This document shows positions 16,359 to 24,585 of a stretch of DNA of 64,000 bases, one piece after another. Position numbers and translations under genes: made by a program. The number at the start of each line of letters is the position of its first letter. Position 1 is the stretch's first letter. The stretch spans positions 1-64,000 of the forward strand of contig CAKUMB010000009.1 in assembly GCA_934667475.1 (NCBI GenBank), given 5' to 3'. Origin of the DNA: an uncultured Muribaculaceae bacterium (lineage in GTDB: Bacteria > Bacteroidota > Bacteroidia > Bacteroidales > Muribaculaceae). The notes beneath the pieces were generated by a model. It saw only the letters and a program-made list of their open reading frames with translations, was not told the DNA's origin and did not search any database.

Positions 16359-16901
16359 ATGATAATAAATTATCACAATATTTTGCTCAATTCTCCTGAT
16401 TTCGGTGATTTCACAGCTCTTTACGAACAAGCATTCCCAGCCGACGAGCGCCGTGAAATGGCTGATTTGGCCCGCATTACAGAGCAGTGCAGCGACTTCC
16501 ACATAGTGGGGGCGTTCGGCAATAACACATTTTTAGGATTTTTCACCTACTGGCGCTGGGACGACCACCGCGTGGCCTATGGCGAGCACTTTGCCATAAA
16601 GCCCGAGGTGCGGTGCGGAGGCATTGGCCGACGGGTGCTTGAGCACGTGCTGGCCATGGCGGAACTGCCCATGGTGATAGAGGTGGAGACCGAGGCCGAC
16701 CAGCTGACGCGCCGCCGCGTGGCGTTTTACGAGCGCGAGGGATTCAAGGCCTGGCGCAATGTGGCCTATGTGCAGCCGCCCTACTCGCCCAGCCGCAACA
16801 GTCTGCCAATGATGCTCATGAGCCACGGTCACATGACCGAGGACACACTGAAATTTGCCGCCAGGCTCATACACCAGCGCGTGTATGGCGTGGACAGATG
16901 A
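16359..16901 (+). CDS. GNAT family N-acetyltransferase
   Basis: A 180-residue acetyltransferase of the GNAT fold. The acetyl-CoA loop is RCGGIGRRVLEHVL (Q/RxxGxG/A motif) at about 87-100, and the following YEREGFKAW strand and helix are typical. The start MIINYHNILLNSPDFGDF is well placed after an AT-rich gap. The substrate is unknown. It lies 75 bp before menA in the same direction but probably has separate regulation. Confidence 0.85.
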   Translation: MIINYHNILLNSPDFGDFTALYEQAFPADERREMADLARITEQCSDFHIVGAFGNNTFLGFFTYWRWDDHRVAYGEHFAIKPEVRCGGIGRRVLEHVLAMAELPMVIEVETEADQLTRRRVAFYEREGFKAWRNVAYVQPPYSPSRNSLPMMLMSHGHMTEDTLKFAARLIHQRVYGVDR

Positions 16902-16976
16902 GCCTAATTAGCACAAAGAGTGCTATCTTTGCACTTTGAAAATCAAGGAATAAGCAGTTACGCACAATTATCTTTT

Positions 16977-17867
16977 ATGAACAGATGGATCGAGGCCACG
17001 CGTCCGTGGTCGTTTCCGGCATCCACTATGCCGGCATTAATCGCACTGGCATTCGCGCAGTGGAGTCTTAACGGCAACACCCACTTGCTGGCTGGCTTGG
17101 CCGCTGTGGCCGGAGCCTTTATTTTCCAAATATCGGGCAACCTGATTAGCGACTACTTCGACTACCGGAGCGGAGTGGACAACAAGGACACCTTCGGGTC
17201 GAGCCGCATGATTGTGGACGGGGTGTTCAAGCCACGCGCAATATGGCTCTACGGCATAGCGTGGCTGGCACTGGGCTGCATGCTGGGCCTGTGGCTGACG
17301 GCTCGCAGCGGCTGGGCTCTGCTGGCCATTGGCGCGGCGGGCGCGCTTGGCACATATTTCTACTATACGCTGAAATACCGCGCACTGGGCGATGTGCTGA
17401 TTTTCCTCATCTACGGGCAACTGATTCCGCTTGGCACATATTACTGCGCGGCGGGCGGCGCCATCGACTGGCGCCTGACGCTGGTGACCACCCCCATTGG
17501 GTTTATGATTGTGAACATTCTGCACGCCAACAACACTCGCGACACCGTGTATGACTCCCGTGCGGGCATCGGCACGCTGGCCATGCGCATAGGCCTGCGG
17601 TGGTCGAAGCGCGTGTTTGCCGCGCTGGCCTACTCGTCATATGCAATTCTGGCACTGTGTGTGGCCCTTGGCTGGCTGCCCTGGCCCTGCCTGGTGATGC
17701 TGGCCACAACCCCGCTGGCGGTGAAGGACGTGAAGTGGATGATGCGCGCCACCGGCGGCGACGGGCTTAAGACTCTGCGCGGGCTCGACGGAGCATGCGC
17801 CCAACTGGTGCTGGTGTGCGGAGTGCTGCAGGCTGCCGTGCTCACAGCCACATATTTCTTCGCATAA
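16977..17867 (+). CDS. menA: 1,4-dihydroxy-2-naphthoate polyprenyltransferase
   Basis: A 296-residue UbiA-superfamily membrane enzyme with about eight helices. It attaches the polyprenyl tail to 1,4-dihydroxy-2-naphthoate in menaquinone synthesis. The two Asp-rich Mg sites are visible: NLISDYFDYRSGVD in the first half and NNTRDTVYDSRAG in the second. The start MNRWIEATRPWSFPAS is the family start; the frame continues upstream through the -7-like TATCTTTG at 16924-16931, so that part is unlikely to be translated. Menaquinone is the electron donor used by the fumarate reductase encoded at 46.5-50 kb. Confidence 0.93.
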   Translation: MNRWIEATRPWSFPASTMPALIALAFAQWSLNGNTHLLAGLAAVAGAFIFQISGNLISDYFDYRSGVDNKDTFGSSRMIVDGVFKPRAIWLYGIAWLALGCMLGLWLTARSGWALLAIGAAGALGTYFYYTLKYRALGDVLIFLIYGQLIPLGTYYCAAGGAIDWRLTLVTTPIGFMIVNILHANNTRDTVYDSRAGIGTLAMRIGLRWSKRVFAALAYSSYAILALCVALGWLPWPCLVMLATTPLAVKDVKWMMRATGGDGLKTLRGLDGACAQLVLVCGVLQAAVLTATYFFA

Positions 17868-17899
17868 TCTTTTCATTCAAAAAATCACGTAATAACGAT

Positions 17900-18538
17900 A
17901 TGACAACTACCAAACCGCACACCACCATGCACAGCCTGGCAGGCGCCATTGCTGTGGCGGCACTGCTGTGGGGCATCATGTTCTCGCCCCTCACAGCCCC
18001 CAAAGTCGATTTCTGGGCCATGATGACGGCATCGGCCCTGGTGCTGATAGCCATCGCCTGCCTCATGGGCAAGGGGGTGAAGCAGTTCAGCCCCAAGATG
18101 GCCGATGTGGCGCTGGGCATTGCCAGCGCGGCGGTGCTGTGGGGCGTGTTTTGGGTGTGCAACTGGCTGTCGCGCCTAATGTTCAGTTTTGCCGGAACGC
18201 AGGTGGGAGCCATCTACTCGCTGCGCACTGGCCACAACCCGTGGGTGGTGGGCGCGCTGCTAATGCTCATCATAGGGCCAGCCGAGGAGATGTTTTGGCG
18301 CGGCACGGTGCAGCGCATGCTAAGCGCCAAGTGGGGGCCGGTGGCCGGATTCTTTGCAGCATCAGCCGTGTATGCGCTGGTGCACGTGTGGTCGCTCAAC
18401 TTCATGCTCATAGGCGCCGCAGCGGTGTGCGGCGGCTTCTGGGCTCTGATCTACGCCTGGAGGCGCAACCTCACCGCCGTAATGATTTCGCACTGTCTGT
18501 GGGACGTGGCGGTGTTTCTCGTGTTCCCCATTTCGTAG
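17900..18538 (+). CDS. CPBP family intramembrane metalloprotease
   Basis: A 212-residue membrane protein with about six helices. It has the Abi/CPBP (Rce1-like) motifs: EExxxR as Glu129-Glu130-x3-Arg134 (GPAEEMFWRG), a first His at 162 (ALVHVWSL), and His198 in SHCLWDVAVF. Such proteins cleave within membranes or act as prenyl-protein proteases; in bacteria the targets are mostly unknown. It follows menA by 32 bp and is probably cotranscribed. Confidence 0.88.
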   Translation: MTTTKPHTTMHSLAGAIAVAALLWGIMFSPLTAPKVDFWAMMTASALVLIAIACLMGKGVKQFSPKMADVALGIASAAVLWGVFWVCNWLSRLMFSFAGTQVGAIYSLRTGHNPWVVGALLMLIIGPAEEMFWRGTVQRMLSAKWGPVAGFFAASAVYALVHVWSLNFMLIGAAAVCGGFWALIYAWRRNLTAVMISHCLWDVAVFLVFPIS

Positions 18539-18570
18539 GCGGCGCACAAGCCGCAGAAAGAAAAAGCCAT

Positions 18571-18622
18571 CTGGGACACAGTTTCAAAGCACAAAACCAA
18601 TTATGCTTTGAAGTGTGGCCCA
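18571..18622 (+). terminator. Long imperfect hairpin after the menA-CPBP unit
   Basis: CTGGGACACAGTTTCAAAGCA pairs with TGCTTTGAAGTGTGGCCCAG across an 11-nt loop, with two small bulges. It lies 30 bp after the CPBP stop and is followed by ATTTATTC rather than a clear T-run, so it may be a weak terminator or an mRNA-stabilising stem. Confidence 0.45.
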
Positions 18623-18825
18623 GCGGCATTTATTCTATGATGTGCAATCAAGTTAAGGTATCATACTTTTTTCCCGTGTGCATGCGGGCGGAATAAAAAC
18701 TGGACGTGGCGCGATTTCGCCATGCTTGTGTGTATTATGTGAGTCCCTCTCTCCTCTTTGGGGCACAATTGCTTTCTATACCGATTTCCATGTGTGTGTT
18801 TTTTTCGCCGCTGGCGCACTCACCA

Positions 18826-18929
18826 CTACTTGATGTAGAACGACTCGGTGCCCACGCCGAAGTACTGAAGCGAGCCATAGCGGCCACCGCCCATGTAGGG
18901 CTGCTGATAGCTCACGGCGCGCAGCACCG
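18826..18929 (-). pseudogene. C-terminal remnant of a lost minus-strand gene
   Basis: An in-frame minus-strand stretch of about 33 codons ends in a proper stop. It reads ...AVSYQQPYMGGGRYGSL, then QYFGVGTESFYIK. It has the look of a true C-terminus (rich in Gly, Tyr and Phe, with no start codon and no upstream continuation). The upstream part is replaced by the truncated regulator gene on the other strand. I do not recognise the family. Confidence 0.45.
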
Positions 18930-19437
18930 AGGCCGACCGCATAAAGGGGCTGGAGGCCGGAGCCGACGCCTACCTCTACAAGCCATTCAACCCGCAGGAA
19001 CTGAACGTGCGCGTGGGCAATTTGCTGGAGCAAAGGCGGCGGCTGCGCGAAAAGTACCGCCAGGCCGTGGCCAGCGGCAGCACCGAAAGCGAGCAGGTGC
19101 TGAGCAAAGTGGAGCGCGACTTCCTCAACAAGCTGGTGGAGGTGGTGGGCCAGCAAATCGACGCTGGCAAGTTCGACATCGAGAGCGTGGCATCGCGCAT
19201 GTGCCTCAGTTCGAGGCAGCTCAACCGCAGGGCGACTCCACCGCCGCCTATGTGATGCGGCTGCGCATGATGCGGGCACGCCGCATAATGGCGCAGCACC
19301 CAGGGCAGAGCATAGCCGAAGTGGCCATGGACTGCGGATTCGACGACAGCGCATATTTCTCAAAGGTGTTTAAACGCACATTCGGCATCACGCCCAACCA
19401 GGCGCGCAAGCTGCCGGGAGACAAGCCCCAGAATTAA
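18917..19437 (+). pseudogene. Remnant of a hybrid two-component (HTCS) regulator, 3' end only
   Basis: The frame first reads the end of a receiver domain (DRIKGLEAGADAYLYKPFNP), the linker VRVGNLLEQRRRLREKY and the start of an AraC helix-turn-helix (VASRMCLSSRQLNR). At about 19225-19231 it shifts by -1, apparently losing some seven codons, and continues as DSTAAYVMRLRMMRARRIM and DCGFDDSAYFSKVFKRTFG to a stop. The periplasmic sensor, histidine kinase and most of the receiver are missing. HTCS proteins control polysaccharide utilisation loci, so a lost locus is likely here. The fragment has no start codon and cannot work. Confidence 0.85.
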
Positions 19438-20624
19438 GGTTGCTGCAGGCGGTGGGCCAGATAGTGGCGGCGCGCAAGGCCAAAGTAGCCAGCAATGCCG
19501 ACCAGACTGACGGCCACCGCGCTCCAGAAGGCACCGCCGTAACCCAAGTGCTGGGCAATGACGCCCCCCATAAGCACACCCAGGCCTATGCCCACGTCCC
19601 ACGACACGAGCAGAGTGGAGTTGGCAGTGCCGCGCTGCTCGCGCGTGGCCAAGTTGATAAACATGTTGAGGTAGGCCGGCCACAGGTGGCCGTTGCCAAG
19701 GCCTATGAGCAGCGCCGCGCCATAGTAGCCCCAAAGGTTGTGGACTGTGACAAACAGCGTGTAGCCCACCACCGACACCAGCATTCCCACCGAAGCATTG
19801 AAGGTGATGCGACCCTTGCGCAGGGTGCGCGCGCCCTCGAAGCGCGACACCATGAGCCCCACGGCCAGCAGCATGAAAAAGGTGCCAGTGCCACTGGTGA
19901 TGCCCAGACACTCCTTGCCATAGATGGCCAGATAAGTGCTTAGCACGCCATAGGCATAGCCGAAGGCTATCATAGTGAAAAACAGGCGCGTGCCGGAAGT
20001 GAGGAAAAATCGGTCGAGCCCCATGGGCCGCCTCACGCGCGGCTCATTGCGGATTGGCATGCGAATGGTGGTGTCGACCATCAGCCCCACCCCAGCCACT
20101 ATCAGCGACAGCCAAAACAGCACGCCGAAGTCGTGCACGCTGTTGTAGAGCCAAATGGCCACCGACGGGCCCGTGGCCATGGCCAGATTGTTGCTGAGGC
20201 CATAGTAGCCTATGCCCTCGCTGCGGCGGCTGGCGGGCAGCACGTCGATGGCCACGGTGCTGTTGGCCACGGTGAGCGCGCCAAACGGCGCACCATGCAG
20301 CGTGCGCACCAGTGCAAACAGCAGCAGCGTGCCGGCGGCAAGATAGCCGGCGAAAAATATGAAAAATGCAAAATAGCAGCACAGCAGCACCCGCTTGCGC
20401 GGATAGCTGTCGACCAGAAAGCCGCTCACGGGGCGCGCGGCCAAAGCTGCCACTGTGTAGCCCGACAGCACCATGCCTATCACGTCTTTAGTGGAGTGAA
20501 ACACGTCGCTCATGTAGAGCGGCATGAGTGGCATCAGCAGATAGAAGGCGAAAAACAGCATGAAGTTGGCCACATTGGCCTTCACAAAGTTGCTGTTCCA
20601 CAGCCGTTTGGAATCATATCCCAT
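19434..20624 (-). CDS. MFS transporter
   Basis: A 396-residue major facilitator with 12 membrane helices, the usual length. The loop motif between helices 2 and 3 is visible as ARPVSGFLVDSYPRKRVLL (GxLaDrxGrrrvL type). The sequence resembles AraJ/arabinose-efflux-like permeases, but the substrate cannot be assigned. Its stop overlaps the stop of the regulator remnant (tail to tail, 4 bp). It starts 14 bp after miaB ends and is probably in the same transcript. Confidence 0.88.
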   Translation of the reverse strand: MGYDSKRLWNSNFVKANVANFMLFFAFYLLMPLMPLYMSDVFHSTKDVIGMVLSGYTVAALAARPVSGFLVDSYPRKRVLLCCYFAFFIFFAGYLAAGTLLLFALVRTLHGAPFGALTVANSTVAIDVLPASRRSEGIGYYGLSNNLAMATGPSVAIWLYNSVHDFGVLFWLSLIVAGVGLMVDTTIRMPIRNEPRVRRPMGLDRFFLTSGTRLFFTMIAFGYAYGVLSTYLAIYGKECLGITSGTGTFFMLLAVGLMVSRFEGARTLRKGRITFNASVGMLVSVVGYTLFVTVHNLWGYYGAALLIGLGNGHLWPAYLNMFINLATREQRGTANSTLLVSWDVGIGLGVLMGGVIAQHLGYGGAFWSAVAVSLVGIAGYFGLARRHYLAHRLQQP

Positions 20625-20638
20625 CAGTGCCTCCGCCC

Positions 20639-22009
20639 TTATTGGTCAACGCGGTGGCCGAGCAGTGTGGCCGATGTGGAGTCGTCGATTTTGCACATCA
20701 CGCGGTCGCCCACCTTGGTGTCGCCTGCGGCAAATACCACCACCTTGTTTTGCTGAGTGCGGCCAAACATGTCGGTCTTCGAGCGCTTGCTGTAGCCCTC
20801 CACCAGCACTTCAAACGTTTTGCCCACATCCTTGCGGTTGCTGTGGCGCGACAACTGATTCTGCAAGTCGATCATGCGGTTGAGGCGGTCAATCTTCACC
20901 TCCTCGGGCACATTGTCGGGCAGATGCTTGCTGGCAAACGTGCCAGGGCGCTCGGAATACTTAAACATGAATGCCGAGTCGAAGCCCACCTCGCGCATCA
21001 GGCTCAGCGTCTGCTGGAAGTCGTCCTCGTCCTCATCGTGAAAGCCCGTGAACATGTCGGTGGAGATGCCGCAGTCGGGAATGCGCTGCTTAATGGCCTT
21101 GATGCGGTCGAGATACCACTCGCGGGTGTACTTGCGGTTCATCAGCTTCAGCACCTTGTTGCTGCCGCTCTGCACCGGCAGGTGAATGTGGTTGCAAATG
21201 TTGGCGTACGAGGCCATGGTGTCGATTATGGCGTCGGTCAAGTCCTCGGGGTTGCTGGTGGTGAAGCGCACACGCATTTGCGGCGCGGCCTCGGCCACCA
21301 TGGCCAGCAGCGAGGCAAAGTCGACCGCGCTGCCGCCATCGGCCAGCTTATAGTTATATGAGTTCACATTCTGGCCGAGCAGCGTCACCTCCTTGTAGCC
21401 ACGGCTTTGCAGGTCGGCCAGCTCGTTGAGAATGCTATTCGGCTCGCGGCTGCGCTCGCGGCCGCGGGTGTAGGGCACAATGCAGTAGGTGCAAAAGTTG
21501 TTGCAGCCGCGCATGATGCTTATGAAGCCACCCACCTTGTTGCCGCCCAGGCGTGTGGGAATCACGTCGCGGTAGGTCTCGGTGGTTGACAGCTGCGTGT
21601 CGATGGCCTTCTCGCCAGCCTCGGCGGTGCCAATCAGGTTGGGCAAGTCGAGGTAGCTGTCGGGGCCTGCCACCACATCCACATCATGCTCCTTGAGGAG
21701 CACATCCTTCATGCGCTCGGCCATGCAGCCTATCACGCCTATAATCAGTCGGCGCTGGCGGTGGTGGCGCAGCGCGTTGAGCTGGTTGAGGCGCGAGAAT
21801 ATTTTCTGCTCGGCATTGTCGCGCACCGAGCAGGTGTTGATGAATATGGCGTCGGCCTCGTCGAGGCTGTCGGTGGTGTCATAGCCGGCCATCTTCATCA
21901 CCGAGGCCACCACCTCGCTGTCGGCCACGTTCATCTGGCAGCCATACGTTTCAAGAAACAGTTTTTTCGAAAATTCGCCCTGGGGCTTGTATGATAGATT
22001 CAAATCCAT
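20639..22009 (-). CDS. miaB: tRNA-2-methylthio-N6-dimethylallyladenosine synthase
   Basis: A 456-residue radical-SAM methylthiotransferase that adds the 2-methylthio group to i6A37 of tRNAs reading UNN codons. The order is UPF0004 domain (ETYGCQMNVADSE, with its cluster cysteines Cys-x-Cys in TCSVRDNAEQK), radical-SAM core with CxxxCxxC in GCNNFCTYCIVPYTRG, and a C-terminal TRAM domain. The start MDLNLSYKPQGEF is chosen; upstream codons have no similarity. Its paralogue mtaB lies at the right end of the window. Confidence 0.96.
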   Translation of the reverse strand: MDLNLSYKPQGEFSKKLFLETYGCQMNVADSEVVASVMKMAGYDTTDSLDEADAIFINTCSVRDNAEQKIFSRLNQLNALRHHRQRRLIIGVIGCMAERMKDVLLKEHDVDVVAGPDSYLDLPNLIGTAEAGEKAIDTQLSTTETYRDVIPTRLGGNKVGGFISIMRGCNNFCTYCIVPYTRGRERSREPNSILNELADLQSRGYKEVTLLGQNVNSYNYKLADGGSAVDFASLLAMVAEAAPQMRVRFTTSNPEDLTDAIIDTMASYANICNHIHLPVQSGSNKVLKLMNRKYTREWYLDRIKAIKQRIPDCGISTDMFTGFHDEDEDDFQQTLSLMREVGFDSAFMFKYSERPGTFASKHLPDNVPEEVKIDRLNRMIDLQNQLSRHSNRKDVGKTFEVLVEGYSKRSKTDMFGRTQQNKVVVFAAGDTKVGDRVMCKIDDSTSATLLGHRVDQ

Positions 22010-22071
22010 GTATTGTCGAGTTATATCCTTGTTGTTCGCTAGAAAAAAATTGCAAGTTACTGTGGTGGCGC

Positions 22072-22836
22072 TCAGCCGCGCAGTTTGCGCTTGAGTTTGG
22101 TCAGCACATAACGCGGCACAAACGAGATGTGGCGCGCAATGGTGGACAGCGTGCCATAGTAGTGGCACATTATGCGGTAGCGCTCGCGCAGCGAGGCCTT
22201 GTGGTTGCGGTCGGTGAGGCCGCCGTCGCTCAGGAAACTTATGATGGGCGCGTCGCCGGCATAGGCGTTGACAGGCGACTTTTTAAGCACCCTTATACAC
22301 CAGTCATAGTCGGCACTGAAGCGGTAGGCCAGATTGTAGGGATCCACAAGGTCGCGCCTTGCGGCAAACGCCTGGTGGCACACCAGCATGCCGCGGCCGA
22401 AACTGCGCCACGTGAGGTGGCGCGGCGCCGTGAGGTGGCGCATGCCCACCACGCGGCCGGAGGCGTCGACAAGCTGCGTCTGTCCATATATCACACCCGG
22501 GTCGAGGCCCTCGGCGCAGTCGTGCATGCGCTGCAGCGCATCGGGGCCGGCAAAGCAGTCGCCCGCATTTAGAAACACCACATAGCGTCCCCGCGCTTTG
22601 GCCACTGCCTTGTTCATGGCGTCATACAGGCCACGGTCGGGCTCGCTCCACACGCGGGTGCGGGCAATGCCGGCATCGCGCGCAAGAGCAGGCGTGCCGT
22701 CGGCCGACGCGCCATCCTGCACCAGCCACTCAAAGTCGGTGAACGACTGCTCGCCTATGCTGCGCACCGTGGGGCCGATGACTGGCACCACATTGTAGGT
22801 GACTGTGATTATTGAAAAAAACGGTTGTTGCTCCAT
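22072..22836 (-). CDS. Glycosyltransferase family 2 (WcaA-like)
   Basis: A 254-residue cytosolic GT-A enzyme. It opens with PFFSIITVTYN and has VQDGASADGT (nucleotide-binding Asp), EPDRGLYDAMNKA and FLNAGDCF, where the usual DxD is replaced by AGD, as is normal in this WcaA-like subgroup. The acceptor and the sugar are unknown. The start MEQQPFF is the family start; a -7-like TAACTTTG lies about 60 bp upstream on the minus strand (22895-22902). It is a single gene downstream of an intergenic gap and is not part of the larger sugar clusters. Confidence 0.9.
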   Translation of the reverse strand: MEQQPFFSIITVTYNVVPVIGPTVRSIGEQSFTDFEWLVQDGASADGTPALARDAGIARTRVWSEPDRGLYDAMNKAVAKARGRYVVFLNAGDCFAGPDALQRMHDCAEGLDPGVIYGQTQLVDASGRVVGMRHLTAPRHLTWRSFGRGMLVCHQAFAARRDLVDPYNLAYRFSADYDWCIRVLKKSPVNAYAGDAPIISFLSDGGLTDRNHKASLRERYRIMCHYYGTLSTIARHISFVPRYVLTKLKRKLRG

Positions 22837-23094
22837 TCTGTAAAAAAAGTAGAGTTTGGCGGCCGCAGCCATAGAGGCCGCAGAATGCACCGTGCAAAGT
22901 TACATCATTTTATCTAAACCACCGCGCTTTAGTCACTTTCCGCGCCCCCACATTTCCAGCAACCTGCCCTGCCAGCCATTTTTTTCGCGCAAAACCGCAT
23001 TTTTTGGCAACATGCATCACATTCTGAGTCATGTCCACCAGTACATTTGCCGCAACAAAAAACAATCCTTCAATTTTAAAATTTACGATTAATT

Positions 23095-23508
23095 ATGTGG
23101 ATACTTTTTATAGCTATAGTTATCGGGTATCTTGTATTCTCTTCAATACATGACCACAACAAAGACGTTAAAACCAATGTGACCGACCATGGAGGTATGT
23201 TGGTTAAATACAAAGTTTTAATTGATTACTTAACCTCCTCGAAAGCAACAATCAGGAAAGTCACTAAAAACACAGTGGTTATAACTGGCGGCAGCTCCGT
23301 ATGGTTATTGAACTATATAGACAACAACCTATATGTGGAACTAAATGGCTTTATGCCAATATATGGGAAAATCAATAAGCGATGGACTTTCCCATCCAAT
23401 TGTCCACAAGAGAGCATGATTCAGGCCATAGAAAATTACTTAACTTGGCAATTAAATAAATTTACAGAAATGACTGCGAAGTATAACGAACACAATGAAA
23501 TGATATAA
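23095..23508 (+). CDS. Hypothetical AT-rich ORF with N-terminal membrane helix
   Basis: A 137-residue protein I do not recognise. Residues 1-17 (MWILFIAIVIGYLVFSS) form one membrane anchor, and the rest is soluble and of mixed alpha/beta type, with a WTFPSNCPQESM segment near 100. Base composition is far more AT-rich (roughly 35% G+C) and codon choice is unlike the neighbours, suggesting transfer from outside. It is followed 4 bp later by the next orphan. A -7-like TACATTTG lies 45 bp upstream (23042-23049). Confidence 0.6.
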   Translation: MWILFIAIVIGYLVFSSIHDHNKDVKTNVTDHGGMLVKYKVLIDYLTSSKATIRKVTKNTVVITGGSSVWLLNYIDNNLYVELNGFMPIYGKINKRWTFPSNCPQESMIQAIENYLTWQLNKFTEMTAKYNEHNEMI

Positions 23509-23512
23509 TAAT

Positions 23513-23923
23513 ATGAACATGTCTCCTGGATTAGAATTAAACCGAGTTGCAATATGCATGGGTAAAGCAATAGCCCTTTTAGATAACATGCAACCTTTTA
23601 CTACAAATAGTGATACAATATACGAGAATATTGAGGACTTCTGCATCATTGCTTATATGTGTAGGGTAGGAATCCTTGACAGAATCAAAGCAAATAGTTT
23701 CATGAGAAATCCAATGTTGCAAATCAGCATACCTATGGGCTTCATTAAATTTAAGCGTGTCAGCATGGAGAAAGCTCTTGAAATGACAATAGACAGACTC
23801 ACACAAATGGTAGAGACTGATATTGTAACAAGCCATGCCGTCAATGAAATTCTCCTCAAGGGGGAATCTTTCTACTATTTTGAGAAGCACCTACCCGACG
23901 ACCTCAAAAAAAAACTTAGATAG
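23513..23923 (+). CDS. Hypothetical AT-rich ORF, partner of the preceding gene
   Basis: A 136-residue, probably cytosolic and largely helical protein I do not recognise (LNRVAICMGKAIALLDNMQ, then EDFCIIAYMCRVGILDRI). It has the same low G+C and codon pattern as the gene 4 bp upstream, so the two were probably acquired and are expressed together. An immunity or accessory pair is conceivable because such AT-rich orphan pairs often are, but nothing in the sequence proves it. Confidence 0.6.
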   Translation: MNMSPGLELNRVAICMGKAIALLDNMQPFTTNSDTIYENIEDFCIIAYMCRVGILDRIKANSFMRNPMLQISIPMGFIKFKRVSMEKALEMTIDRLTQMVETDIVTSHAVNEILLKGESFYYFEKHLPDDLKKKLR

Positions 23924-23962
23924 CAAATGTCGCTCACAAGCATATCACGAAATTTTAGGGGG

Positions 23963-23994
23963 CTTGTGCGGGCGGGGATTTTGGTGTAATTTTG
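23963..23994 (+). promoter_or_regulatory. Promoter of purE-ispG
   Basis: CTTG-N20-TAATTTTG fits the Bacteroidetes consensus with one change in the -33 box. It lies 70 bp before purE and after the AT-rich island, so purE is transcribed separately from the island. Confidence 0.65.
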
Positions 23995-24066
23995 CAGTGC
24001 GGTGCGGGCGTGCAAGCGGCTGCTCCGCACTGACATAACAATTCACAAAATTCACACTACAGCAAA

Positions 24067-24573
24067 ATGAAACCGTTAGTAAGCATTATTATGGGCAGCA
24101 CAAGCGACCTGCCCGTGGTGGAAAAGGCCGCAAAGTTTCTCGATGAAATGGAAATCCCGTTTGAAATGAACGCCCTCTCGGCACACCGCACCCCCGACCA
24201 GGTGGAGGAATTTGCGCGCGGAGCCAAGGACCGCGGCATTAAGGTGATTATCGCTGCCGCGGGCATGGCAGCCCACCTACCCGGCGTGATTGCGGCAATG
24301 ACCACACTGCCCGTGATAGGCATCCCCATCAAGGCCACTTTTGAGGGCCTCGACGCCATGCTTGCCATCATACAAATGCCTCCGGGCATTCCCGTGGCCA
24401 CTGTGGGCCTCAACGCGGCCCAGAATGCGGCCATCCTTGCCACCGAGATGCTAGCCCTCACCGACGACGGCATAGCCCAGAAGTTTGCAGCCTACAAGGC
24501 CGGCCTTGCACAAAAAATCGTGAAGGCCAACGCCGACCTCAAGGAGGTACACTACAAGTTTAAGACCAACTAA
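24067..24573 (+). CDS. purE: N5-carboxyaminoimidazole ribonucleotide mutase
   Basis: A 168-residue class I PurE, which moves the carboxyl group from N5-CAIR to C4 in purine synthesis. The nucleotide loop MGSTSDLPVVEKA, the SAHRTPD motif with the catalytic His, and the AAAGMAAHLPGVIAA loop are complete. It is the first gene of a short run with ispG, 12 bp apart. Confidence 0.97.
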   Translation: MKPLVSIIMGSTSDLPVVEKAAKFLDEMEIPFEMNALSAHRTPDQVEEFARGAKDRGIKVIIAAAGMAAHLPGVIAAMTTLPVIGIPIKATFEGLDAMLAIIQMPPGIPVATVGLNAAQNAAILATEMLALTDDGIAQKFAAYKAGLAQKIVKANADLKEVHYKFKTN

Positions 24574-24585
24574 AGTCAGCAGCCT

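Noticed and set aside
18706..19437. 243-codon plus-strand frame covering the deletion scar
   Set aside because: Only its last 68 codons are real (the end of the HTCS fragment); the rest passes through the wrong frame.
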